Shown here in pieces: positions 1-12,100 of a stretch of 64,000 nucleotides of DNA. How positions within the stretch are numbered: position 1 is the first letter of the stretch; the number at the start of each line of letters is the position of its first letter. Both the position numbers and the translations under genes were made by a program. Source of the stretch: Valencia hispanica (taxonomy: Eukaryota; Chordata; Actinopteri; Cyprinodontiformes; Valenciidae); NCBI GenBank assembly GCA_963556495.2, contig OY747702.1, positions 48,471,286 to 48,535,285 of the forward strand, read 5' to 3'. Under the pieces are notes generated by a model. That model worked only from the letters and a program-made list of their open reading frames with translations. It was not told where the DNA came from and ran no database searches.

Positions 1-60
1 AACACTTATTTTCCCTCTGGGATCATTAAAGCATTTTTGAATTGAATTGTATTTTTCTAA
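1..60 (+). repeat. 3' tail of a Rex1-like LINE
   Basis: The first 60 bases end in a CCTCTGGGATCATTAAAG block followed by TTTTTGAATTGAATTG. The same tail closes the reverse-transcriptase-bearing element that ends near 37830, and variants recur near 36180 and 56560. I read it as the 3' end of a non-LTR retrotransposon whose body lies outside the window. Family assignment is by resemblance only. Confidence 0.55.
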
Positions 61-900
61 ACAAGGATTATTTGTTTATCAACATGCGGTCAAATGGTGC
101 GGAACCAAACTTTTTACATAACTCCAGTTCCCACCGGTATTATTTGTGGTTATCTTGCATCTGCAGGGTTGGTTAGCTTGTTTGTTAGTCGAGGCTTACC
201 TGATGTGAAATTATCGCTGCAGATTGTTGCATTTTTACTCATCTGCTCGTTCCAATCGCTTCTTCTGATCGTTTACAACACCTGATCGTGTCTCTTTCTG
301 CCGACTAAACGCGCAGTAGAGCAGGGAGTGACGTAGACTGATAATCCCTCTATCTGGCCCGCGTCAGAGAAGAGACGTTCACATGGAACCATGGATGTAC
401 TTTGGGTCCACCATGCTATTAACGTGAGGTGCACTGAACGCCGCACAGGCTGAATTGTAGGAAAAACAGGGCGGGTCATCCAGTGCATGCGGTAATTTTT
501 TTTAAATCACCGCGTCAATTTTACAAATTAATCGATCTGCGTTAACGAGTTAATTTTGACAGCCCTAATAAAAACCCAGGATTAGTTAGAAAACCCCCAC
601 TTTAACAAATAAATGTTTTTTATTGCCCAACATTTATCACCAGAACCGCACTTATTGCCACCTCCTGCTGTTAAAACTTTGAATCCTCTTTTACCTAAAA
701 CACTCTACTTCTCTGATAACGATTCACTGAGTGCCTTTCCTCACTGCACAATCTCTCTGGGTGATCCAGATTCTTGGTTCTCTCCTATCGTCTCATCACT
801 CCAACTAGTTTCTACAAGATTTATTTAGCTTAGAAGATTGAGATTACAATGGAAAAGAAGGAAATTTCAGGGAACCCTCTCGTTGTTTCTCAAAATGATC
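61..900. other. No gene seen; possible DNA-transposon residue
   Basis: No exon is recognisable. Positions about 500-570 carry AATTAATCGATCTGCGTTAAC followed by TTTTGACAGCCCTAA, which looks like the end of a common fish hAT-type element. The rest (GC-richer at 280-480) may be the body of that element, but no transposase motif is visible. Short open frames here look random. Confidence 0.3.
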
Positions 901-904
901 TGGA

Positions 905-1390
905 TTATTACTCCACTGATCGAGCCAACCGTGACCCATTCATTTTCTTTATTTCCTGGTATTTTATGATGTCCTCATCTCCGACAAGGATCCCAGGACC
1001 TTTGGAAGAGAAATAACCCCAAAGCATCACAGAGACTCCGCTCTTCTTAAGGTCAAGGTCAAGTTTATTTATATAGCACGTATCCAACAGTGACACACAA
1101 TGCCCAAAGTGCTTCACAAAATGACATTGGGCATGACGTGCTTTTTTAAAATACTGGTAATTACACCTTGCTTCATGCCAAACTCAGATAGGCTTTGTTG
1201 CTGAAAAGCTCAGTTTTGGTCTAATGTGACCAAAGAAAAGGGTCTCATTACAGTCCCAGTTGCTCATAGTAAAATCTACGTGTGCATTTGTGATGTTAGA
1301 ACAGAAAAGGCTTTTGTTTCTGGCATCACTTCCAAATCACAGGTTACAGATAGGATATGTTGAGGCTTGATAAGCCCAGGATAAAACAAC
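905..1390 (-). mobile_element. Tc1/mariner-like transposase remnant
   Basis: Read on the minus strand, 1000-1045 encodes SGVSVMLWGYFSSKGPGI, matching the GGSVMxWGCxSxxGxG signature between the catalytic acids of Tc1-like transposases. Stops and gaps occur on both sides, so this is a dead fragment. It is split by a separate short repeat at about 1046-1125 and lies in an intron of the receptor kinase gene. Confidence 0.55.
1046..1125. repeat. Dispersed TTTATTTATATAGCAC repeat, nested in Tc1 remnant
   Basis: The unit starts TCAAGTTTATTTATATAGCAC and ends CAAAGTGCTTCACAAA, so its ends are imperfect inverted repeats (AGCACnnT/AAGTGCT). Related starts occur at about 1840 and 29488. It interrupts the Tc1-like remnant, so it is the younger insertion. 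I do not know its family. Confidence 0.45.
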
Positions 1391-3006
1391 TTGCTGCAGT
1401 TTACTAACTTTGAAGAATTTTCTTTTATGATCCTCTTTACTGTTCTGGGTGGGAAGATGAACGTTTAGAAAATTTAGGAGAGCAGCCATTTTTTAAAATT
1501 TGTTACCTGATTCTTTTCTTATAACCAACTGTTGTCTGCTTTACTTGAATGTCTTTCCCCTTTTGAGGAATAACTAAGATAAATTGGCCCCTGTCTCAGT
1601 AAAGCTGGGGACACAATGCACAACCTTTTACCCTCGAATTCCCAGTTGGGTAATGTCTGCTCTAGGTGTGGTTGGTCGGCAGGACGAGGCGGCACAAAAA
1701 CATGTTAGTGTGAGATAAGATCAAGAGGGGAGTCTGCAAATGTGTGAGTGGGAACAAACATTACCTCCGTCGCAGTCGGACAGCCTTGTTTGAATGTTTT
1801 TGATTAAAGACTGGCTTTTTCAAAATGTTCCTCTCCAGTCTAACTTTATTTATAAAGCACTTTAGAACAACCAGTGCAGGACCAGTGCTAAAAGGAGTTT
1901 AAAAACAGTTAAAATAAGGTAAAACAAAAAAAAATTAACAGTAGTCAATAAAATGAGAGGAAAATAAAAACACAGCCCTTTATTAAATCAATATTAAAGC
2001 CAGGGTGAAAGGACATTATTCTGTAACCATGTGGTTTTTAAAGATCTTTCAAACAATTTGGCTCTGATTCTGATTGACTTCAGAGTTTAAAACCCAAAAC
2101 TGAAGCTGTGGTAAGAAAAACAGTAGTGAATAATAAGAAAGCTGGTCGCTTTAAAGAGAAAACAGTTTGCACATAGCGTTAAGATTATAAACTGAAAACG
2201 GGTATTTTTAGTGGAGCGGGATTTTATTAGATTTCAGTACAATGTTTAAGTTTCATGCCAAAAAAAAAGAATCCATCTGCTCTCAAAACTACCTCCAAAA
2301 AACCAAACTATTTGTTTCATATGGTCCTTATTAAAACCTAGGTAATGTCAGTTCATCAAAGAGTCCCTCTGCAGTGGATAAAAGGCCCGGACCAGTTCGT
2401 TTTTAATGTTTTCTCACCAACCTTCACCTACAAGGAAACCCTGCTGGAGTTTGAACCGTGTGAACAGTGAGTCCTGGAACTGAAATGTGTTTTGGATCAC
2501 CTCAAAGATGATTAATTGGGGATTTAAACAAATGAAAATAATATCTAAAGTTTCACATCATGTTTTCTCATGATATGCAAGAAGTCCTTCAGCTCCAGAT
2601 TGAAACTTTTATTTCCTACATTGTGAATGAAAAGTGAATAAATTCAGCATAGGTTCCCTTTTGAGTTGGTTGAGTGATAAATCAGACGGATTTATGGCGC
2701 GGGCTGAATGAGAATAACAGCAACGATCTTATACTGTATGTAAAAAGCACAAACTGTTTCTGATCAAAATTCCTTTTGTCTTAAATTAGCATTCAGCCAT
2801 ATTGGTAGTTAATCATACATTTTCTTACTCATGCTTTCGTTTCTGTTTGATGTCGCTGCACATTATTATTGAAACTACACCATACAGCCTCTCAATATTT
2901 GCCATGTACGTATGTATCCCTATAAATTATTATTTTTAAAGGAGAACAAATGTTGAACGCTAAATGTAATGCAGACGTCCTGCTCCTTTTTTTTCATCTC
3001 CCCCAG
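1391..3006. other. Intron sequence upstream of first visible kdrl exon
   Basis: No coding exon was found; in particular I could not find the exon encoding the preceding kinase segment (SDVWSFG region). Positions about 1840-2260 begin with CTAACTTTATTTATAAAGCACTTT, a relative of the dispersed repeat at 1046 and 29488, and continue AT-rich. A polypyrimidine stretch and CCCCCAG acceptor close the intron at 3006. Confidence 0.5.
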
Positions 3007-3106
3007 GTGCCTCTCCGTATCCTGGTGTCCAGATTGATGAGGAATTCTGCTGCAGGCTGAAAGAAGGGACCCGGATGAGAGCGCCAGATTACGCTCCCTC
3101 TGAAAT
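3007..3106 (+). CDS. kdrl: kdrl exon: kinase subdomain X region
   Basis: 100-bp exon with acceptor CCCCCAG before 3007 and donor GTGAGA at 3107. It enters with two bases of a split Gly codon and leaves in phase 2. Encoded: [20 protein letters not shown] then [12 protein letters not shown], which is the conserved stretch after the SDVWSFG helix of VEGF receptors. Confidence 0.85.
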
Positions 3107-6100
3107 GTGAGAATTTCTGTTGACTTTACTTCAGTGAAACAGGAAAAAGGAAGCTTAAAGCATGCTTTTTGTCTTCAGGGAGCTTTTAAATAGACATTTC
3201 ACTAACAGCATTGATTGTAGTGCCCTGCAGAAGTTTTTTTTCCAGATAACAGTCATAAACTTTAATGTCTTTTATTGGGATTTTAGGGAAGAAATGTATG
3301 TGCTTTTGTTTTCAGCCTGCTTTACTCTGATACCTCTTAATAAATTCAGCCTTTATGGAAAAGTGGCAATAAGAAAGTCGTCTGAAATTTTGTTTGCAGT
3401 TTGCCACAGGTCATGTAGAGGACAAACCAAATATAAAGAAGGTGCTCTGGTCCGATTAGACCAAAACAAACATTTTGTGTTAGTGGAAAACTAACATCTC
3501 TCTGAACGGACCATCATCAAAGTGAAACTTGGTGTCGGCAGCATCATGATATGTTTTTTTTTAGCAGGGTAATTGAAGACATTCAAAGATGATAGGAGGA
3601 TGGATGAAGCTAAGTACAGGGCAATAGTGGAAGAAAGCCAATTAGAGCTTGAAAAAGACTGGAGACTGGGGTGAAGTTTCACCTTCCGGTCGGAAACCTT
3701 CATCCGGAGCTATCGCAGAAGGATTTAGGTCAAAACACATTTGTTTGTTACTGTGGTCCAGCCAAAGTCCTGACCCAAATGTGGCACAACTTAAAACAGC
3801 TTTTGACCCGAAGAAGATCCAAAGAAGATCGAGACGCTGTCAAAAAAATACTGTGAAGCTCAAGTGAAGAGGTTTCCCTGCATTCACATTTTAAAAACCA
3901 TCTATTATTCTCCTTCCACGCCGTGTTAGTTGATCCCAATCAATATACATTGAGGTTTATAATTGTGATTGTAATGTTTTCACTTTCCCTTCCTATTAAA
4001 ACTGGCTGTATTTGTAGCTGAAAGCATCCCCCATGAATCTACAGTCCCAAGTTTCCTAAGCTTCAGCTTCAGATCAGGGATGCCTGAGCTCTGAACATTT
4101 GGAAACTTTTGCTACTGATTACCCATACAGGCGCTGAGCTTTCAAACATTGGATCCCTTTCTGACTGACAGTGACACAGATTAAACTGAGCTCCCGAGTT
4201 TTTCTATGAGCAGAAGTTTGACTCTTGGACATAAATATCTGTGGGAGAACACTGAGTCCTCTTCTTTGGTATCGCAACTGTCAGTCAGCGATGGAGTGAG
4301 TGACTTTTATTTCCTGCAGCCTCAGCATGACGTTTGTGCACATTGTGTCCGCTTTTAATTAAAACCTGAGAAGATTGCAATGCACTTTAGACAAATACTG
4401 TTTCATCAAAAAGTGCAGCATTTCTAGTCTAAAAAAATTTCAGCTACACTAAAGAGACGATGATTTGAATTGATCCCAAAAATAAAACCCAGATTGTAGG
4501 TTTTCTGGACGCATTGAGACTCTTGTACTTTCCATCACCAGTTCAGGGTACCCATTAAGGAAAAGTAACCCCACCAGATTAAATACTTTGCATTCTTACA
4601 CTTAGAGGTCTGCCTTTAATTTAAAGTGTAGATAAACCCAGTAATCTGGTCAAACAGGATGCACGGTGTTGCACTCAAAGTCGGTGCACGAAAATCTGCA
4701 GTCAGGCCTAAATTCAGGTTTTGAGACCATGATTCGCCACCTACCAATTTGGAAATAGAGGAATGATTAAAAACACAGGAGGTGTTATTTAATTTGCGCC
4801 TCTGCCAGCCTTAATTCATCTTGAATGTGGTGATGTGATGCATCGGAGAGGAATGCACCGGATGCTTTGTAAAGAGTGGTTGCACAATAAAAGGATGCTC
4901 ATTTCCTATCAGATGAATTAAGCGCACAGTCCTTCCTTTTCCAAATAAACAACACTGCGTTCACTGATGACCTACAACACACGGGGTCGTGCAGTTTATT
5001 CTAGTTAAGGAGCTGGCAGGAAGTGTCTTTTAAATTGCGCTCTGATTCATTGTGTGCATTTCCTGCTCAATAAGATGGTGGAAGTGTGACAAACCATGCA
5101 GATGAAGTCATGGTGCCTTAAAACATGACAAAAGTTAAATATTTAAGAGGATGTTAATGAAACTGGAACCTTTACTTTTATTTAATCATTTATTTGTATG
5201 TAATAATCAGAGGAGTAGTAGGAAAGCGATGCATGGTTGTGTTGATTTAAAATAAAAAATAAAATCTGCAACGTTTGGCATGAATTTGTGTTTAGACCCA
5301 TATATTCTGATACCCCTAAAAACAATCCAGTGTCATGTTTGTCGGATAAAGGACCCAAAGGCAGCAAAAATAAAACTTCAATGATTTAATTGTAACAAAA
5401 AACAAGAAGTGACAACTTACAGAACTGGCAGAACCAGTAAATGCAGAGATGAAGAAAAAACAGGAAGGAAAGAAAGAAAGAATGACGACGGACCAGCAAA
5501 TAGTGACTGAATGAAGGCAGAATATATACTGGGGAGGAAATAAGGAGGAGACCAATGACCAATTAGGGGAATCAGATGCAGGTGAGAGGGAGAGAGCAGG
5601 TGGAAACAATCAGCTGGGAAGAGAGGTAGAATGGTTAGGGAGACAGAAAACTCTTAACTAAGATAATAAGTCTAGGAAGGGGACCTAAGGAAACACTAGA
5701 GAGCAGAAGGAAGAAATAAATTAGGAAACTATCTAGAGGGAATAAACTAAGGAAACAAATGAGGACACAAACAAAAAGAGGAAAATATCTAAGAGCAAGA
5801 AGAAGAAAAAGAAACAAAGAAGTGCCAGAATAAACTAATAAAGACAAGGAATAATCTAACATGAAAAAACTAGATAAGGAAAAGAACTAAGTTTAAACAC
5901 AAACAGGGGGGACAAAACAAGAAAGCAGCTTGGGGTATAGAGGGGAAGGAAATTAAGTGGAAGGAAAAAAAGCAAAAATCCACGGAACCTGACATCCAGT
6001 GGAGCTAATTACCTTCATCACTCGCATAATGGCCAAATACAGTCCATGTGTGTTTAATCTAATCTCAGTATAAACATGACCGTTTCTGAGGTTTGTTAGA

Positions 6101-9100
6101 GAACATTAGTGAAACTTGTTGGCCTACATATAAAACACTGCACCGAGGTGAAACATGGTGGTGGCAGCATCATAAAGTGGGGATCCACTTCTTCCGCAGG
6201 GACGAGGCAGCTGGTCAGATTTGATGGTAAGAGCTATATAGAGGGAAATCGTTGAAAATAAAACCTGTAGAAGACTTCCGGCTGGGGTGGAGCATCACCT
6301 TCCAGTGAGAAGACAACCCTAAACACAGCCAGAGTTTACATCTAATAAAACTAACCAGTGAAACCCCAGACTTAAATCCAATTGAGAATTTGTAGGACGA
6401 CATGAAAACTGTTCTCAGGTGCTCTCAGTCCAATCCACTTTACAATTACGAACTGCTTTGTGTTGATTTATCAAGTAAAAATCTTAATAAAATACACTTA
6501 GATTTGTGGATTGTAATTTAATCAAATATTAAACGGTTGAAGGATGAACGGCAGTCGACGGCAGGCTGTGAATGTAATTGAGAGAGGCAGCAGTGGAGCT
6601 CTGTTTCTAATCCTCCACTAAACAGAGGAGGTCAAAGCATAAAGGTTCAGAGCTCCCCACATGGGTAGACATGCTGACAGCTCGTCAGGAAGCTGGTTGA
6701 AGCTGTGTGCCCTCAGACGCTGCCCAGAAGCTCACTACCAGTACAGAACGAGAACGGGGTGTATTTGTTTCTGTAGAAGAATGAAAGGACCACCAGACCC
6801 TAAGGTTGTTCTCCCTCTCCCTAAAAGGGTTACATTTCACTATACATCAGTAGAAACACACAGTCCGTGATGTTATGGCCTTAAGAGCATCCATCCATTC
6901 AGCGTGCTGAAAGCTTGCCCTGTGTGCTCAGATGTTTCTCCTCTTCTTATAGATATCAAACCATGCTGGACTGCTGGCAGGGAGAGCCGCAGCAGCGGCC
7001 GACCTTCACTGAGCTGGTGGAGAGGCTGGGAGACCTGCTTCAGGCCAGCGTGCAACAGGTACAAAACACAGAAACAAATAAAGGTAGAGCTGCAGTTCAT
7101 GGACTCAAACAACTGTAGAACAATCAGAACCTAATTAATTCTCGTATTTGTCCTAACCATGTTTTGGCTTCGGAGAGAGGGGTTATCAAAGCATTACTCA
7201 ATAGTTGAACAGGGTTAGTCATAAAGCACTGCACATAATGAGGAAGAAGTGCTGAGGATCGTAATTTCAGTGTTTGCTGGAACTGAAAAGGGAAGCAACA
7301 CTCGACAACAAGACTCAGCACCCTTTGATGTGACGCCACGCATCTCGTAAAAGGAACCACATGGTGAACAACAATTATTGGAGCGATGCAAGATTATCTG
7401 GTGTGGACACTGTTTAGCGTCAGAGACGGCCGACTTCTTGTGGCTGTTGGCGGCTGCTGCAAAGATGTTAACCTAGAAGAAATTGTATTTATTTGTTTGG
7501 TTCACTCATATAACAGTGCTTTTAAGAATACTTAATTTCTCTTTGAGAAATATTCTTGTCTACAACATACAAACACACGAAAGTAACTATAGCCCTTGAT
7601 ATTTTAGACATTTTGTCACTCTAGAAACACAACTTTGGTGTACTTTGAGATTTTGTGTAATAGACCAGACAAATCGGTACAGAGCTGTGATATAAAGAAC
7701 AATGGTGCACTCTAATGGTCGTTAATAAAATCCAGTGGAGACAGCAAACGGCATCATGAAGGCCAGAGGGAGCACCAGACAGGTCATGGAGAAAGCGGTG
7801 GAGACATTTAAAGCAGAGTTAGGTAATAAAACAATAGCCCAAGCTTTGAAGATCTCACAATACACCGTTATAGAGATAATCTGGAAATAGAATAGAATAG
7901 TCTTCCTCAAGTTGAAGCCAAATACAAAGCCATCTGTTGGAGGCTGCAAAAGACTTGAGACTGAGGTGGAGGCTCCCCTTCCATCAGCGCAAGCACCGTA
8001 AACATACAGCTGGAACTATAATGATTCAGATAAAAGGGTATTCATGTGATAGAACGGCCCAGTCGAAGTTCAGACCTTAATCCAACTGAGAATCTGTTGA
8101 AAGTTAAAAACTGAGGCATTTAAATGCATAATTTTCCTTCCACTTCACAATTCTTCACCACTTCGTGTTGGTCTGTCAAGTAAAGTCCTAACAACGCACG
8201 TTTTAAGCAAGGCACTGTGAAGATAAAGTGATTTAATTTCTCTCGCAACATGGCGTCAAAGTAGGATAAAGTGCAGTGATGAACTGCTTAAACTTCATAT
8301 TAAATGGTTTTTGGATTTATTAAGCTTGACCCTGGCTTCTTTGGCTTGTCGCCACCAACCTTGAATGTTTTTGTTTGCACAGCGCACACAGCACCAGCCA
8401 TAAATCTACCTCTTGTGTTGATTTAGGAGGGGAAGCACTACATACCCATCAACACAGCTCTGCTGGCGAAGGTGGGAGAGCAGATTGAAGAGACGGAGGA
8501 GACGTCCACACGACCTGTCTCCCACCGGGACTCGGGGGGCAACTGGTGAGAGCTTGGATCGCTCTTCATTGGATAGTTTAGATAAACAAACTCATGGCTC
8601 TTTATATACATTTCCTCACTGAATTATTTGACAGCATCCTTTAAAAAAACTTTGCCCTCCATTAAAAAAAATATTTTAAGACCTGCACACTTCCTCTGTA
8701 TCTTTAAATCTTGGTGTTGATGTTAATGCCTCCCTTCGGGATCCTTTATAACCTCCTATAACTTATTTTACCTTTACATTTGACTTGCATTTTTCTTATG
8801 ACCAAATTCCTGCAGAAGCACCTCTGCGTGTGTCCAGTTACACAGATCTGCACGCCTGGCTGTGCACACTTTGTTTTTCTGCTGCCCTCCTCTGTCAACC
8901 TGCTAAGACACACACACACAAACCGCTCCTCAGACAATTACAGACAAATCCAGATTATTTTTGCTTTTCCATGCTGAAAAATATCCCAAAAACACAAAAT
9001 GTTCTCGTTGCACTCTGACTTAGCTCAAAGGAGACGTTTAGCTGTGACTGGAGCCCAATGAGGACCTGATAAGAAATGTACACATTTGCAGCTCTGGAGC

Positions 9101-12100
9101 TTTTACCCCTGTTGCTCCCGTCAGGAATCCCCCACCAAAAAAAGAAAAACACAGCGCTGGCGTCAAGATTTAAGTCCACTTATAACAATATTTGTTGAGC
9201 TCTTGGGTTTTCACAGCTCCTCCAAGAGTGTTTATTGAGGAGGTGCTGAAAGACAGTAATGACAGTCAGCCCTGCAGTAAAAACTGAGCTCCTGTTTGAG
9301 CTGCTGCGTGTTGAAATGCAAAGCAAACAGTGCGTGTTATCAAAGTACAGTGTCATGGATGCTGAACAATGTTGATATAAATGGTTAGGTTCTCATGGTT
9401 CTGTTGCTGACCTTGACTCTCAGTCAAATCAGAACAAAGTCTCAAAGCTTGGTTTGTCTCCTTTTTTCTCCAAGGAACATAAAGATCCGTCCTGCTAGTG
9501 TGAAAACCTTTGATGAGATCACCATGGAGAGCGGGATAAATGAAACCCAAGAGGTCAGTAACCCAAATTCTGCTCTGCGAATTAAATATGAACTCTGAGC
9601 TTGGATGCAGTTACTTAAATTTATGGGGGGATGGCAAGAAGTTCCCCACAGTCGTCCTTCACACATTGGCTGCTTTTACATACATTTTCTGTCAAGTCAT
9701 CACAACTGATCACGACGATGTATTTTGTAGTGTGTGCTTAAATAAATCAGGAAACTGGAGGATGAGAAAATATAAAAAGTATCTAAGCATTCATGTCTTT
9801 AAGAAACAAGGAAGAAAATCCATCAAACAGGAAAGCTGCACCATCCTCCCCTTGATCAGTTTTCAGCAAAAAAACTCTCCCTGTTGGTGCAACAACACTC
9901 ATTTCTGTCACAATTATTACACAATAGTGGGTTTTAGAGCAGGTTTCCAATGCAGCAGACTATAAGGAGGTCAGCAAAGTTGAATTATAATCCTTGGTTG
10001 CCTTAGCAGGTACCAAATGTCTTTAAGTCGGGTATGACTAGACGCTTGGTCAATATGATAGGGAATGATTTATGCTTTTTCATACCTGAAAACAGCAAAT
10101 ATGAAAAAACCTAGACCTCAAACTTGCCAAATGGTGAAGGTGCAAATCGACCAGCACGTCTTTTGTAAACAGGCTTTAAAATCCATTTAAAATAGGATTT
10201 ATTTTGTAAAATTACTTATATGCTTTTTATTGTGTGATAGGTTTTTTTATTTTTATTATTCAGACACCTTTTTATGGCTAAACAATTCGCAAGCAAAATG
10301 CTTTTCTGTGAAAATGCAGTGAGGAACTGAACTGCAAATAAGTAAAAAAAAAACAAGCAGCCAAAGTCAGAAGAAAAAGGTTTGAAAGACATTAAAGAAA
10401 ACCCCTAAAGAACTGTTTTAAGACCACTTTAAAGAAATGTGTTGCTCTTTAGAAGGGAAATACGCAAATTCCTGAACACTACTGCTCTTTTTTTTTTACA
10501 TTTTATTAGCAGTCATTTAATCATGTCTTCATCCTGCTCAGGGTCAGACAGATAGCGGGATGGGCCTTTCGTCAGACAACATGAAGACGCTGATGCGATT
10601 CGAGTCATTGGCAGGCCGACCTCTGAGCATCATGGCCCTGGCGTACGTAAGCCGCGACCTTCCAAGTGCCCTTCAGAAGCACCAAACCAACAGAAACACA
10701 GACAGCGATCACAGAAATTCAGCTTGGAAACCAGCCCGGCCTGCTGGAATGTAGACACTATAACTTTCATACAAACGCACACATGTTAAAGAGAAGCCAG
10801 CGGCTCGTTTTCTCTTTAGTCCAAAGTAACCATGCCTGAGCCTGAAGAGGGAGGTGTGAGGAAAATAAAAAACACTATAGAGTGTCAAATAAAGAGCTAA
10901 AAGAAAAAGGTAGAATGAATTTTTCAGCTGTAGCTTCCCAAACAACAAACATTGCGGAAAATCAGTTATTCAACTAGAGAATCCAGTTTGAAGCTGTTAC
11001 AAAGACGAAAACAAATGAGGCAATATATTCTCAAATTAGAGGTTACTCGAGGAATAAGTCAAATATGGTGGAGATTTCTGTCAGGGTCTGAGTTTCAAAA
11101 ACCCCAATAATTTCTCATTTGGCTTTCATTTTGTTGGCTATTAATACACCAGCGAAACATTAGAGCTGGAACTCAAAGTGCTTATCTTCAAATCCTCCAT
11201 TAAGGCAAAGAGGAAAGAGCCTTAAACTTGCATGAATAACAGCAGTGACTAAGATTTAACTTGTAAGCAGCCGCTGGAGGGGAGTAACTTATGGGACAGA
11301 GCCGAAGACACCCTCCGAGGCTTTGTAATTCATTTACAGCTCAACAAACTCCACACCGCTGCCCTCCAAGTGTTCTTTAGATCTGAAAAACGAAACATCG
11401 AGAGCTCATTACAGGCCTGCCTGTCCAATCAAACCCTCAGCCTGGCACAAAGAGTTAGCTCAAGCATCCAGACAATGATCTATGTTTCAAGGGGAGTACT
11501 CTCTCGCTGGGCAGCCACTCAATCACTGCCAGTCTTTGAACTTAAGAGTGTTTACAAGGACCTCCCCTGCAGGACTAGCCTCTGCATTCATCTGACCTCC
11601 CTTCTCTCAGCCAGAAAAACAAGAAAACATTATAAATCTAAGTTATTTTAACATTTCCACACACACACACACAAAACCCCACTTGTAGCCAATCTGCTAT
11701 TTATCTCATCTCAGAATCTAAAATCTTTGCTTCTTAATGACAAAATAGCATGTTAAGTTTTAATAGCTGGTTTACCAGGTAGTTTATTAATCCAGACTAA
11801 ATTGCAGTATGGGGGTGTATCTTCCTCCTGCTGAGAAATGACCCTTTGCTGTAACCCGTAGCAACGTCCAAGACAATAACACTCCATTAGTCATAATGTG
11901 GGAATGAAACACAGGAGAAAAACCTCAGGATGATTGATTACATCAAACATGAAAAAAGGCCGGTTTATCTGGTTGTATGGATTCACCACAGATAATATTT
12001 AAAGGAAATTACATCGAAACAGGGCTTTAGGCTGAATGCTTTTGAAACAAGAAAGTTTTATTTCATGATATGTGCCACATGTTGGATGCATGTTTTTCTA

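Noticed and set aside
1..3006. Search for the preceding kdrl kinase exon (SDVWSFG segment)
   Set aside because: No matching codons with a compatible donor were found; the exon must lie to the left of the window.
10643..10654. Alternative kdrl donor GTAAGC, six bases after the one chosen
   Set aside because: It leaves phase 0 and joins to the last exon in a frame that stops at once, whereas GTACGT gives a continuous tail ending in STPPV.
11370..11651. 93-codon open frame in the last kdrl intron
   Set aside because: No homologous family recognised, no splice sites that would fit the kdrl phases, and ordinary chance length for a 64-kb window.
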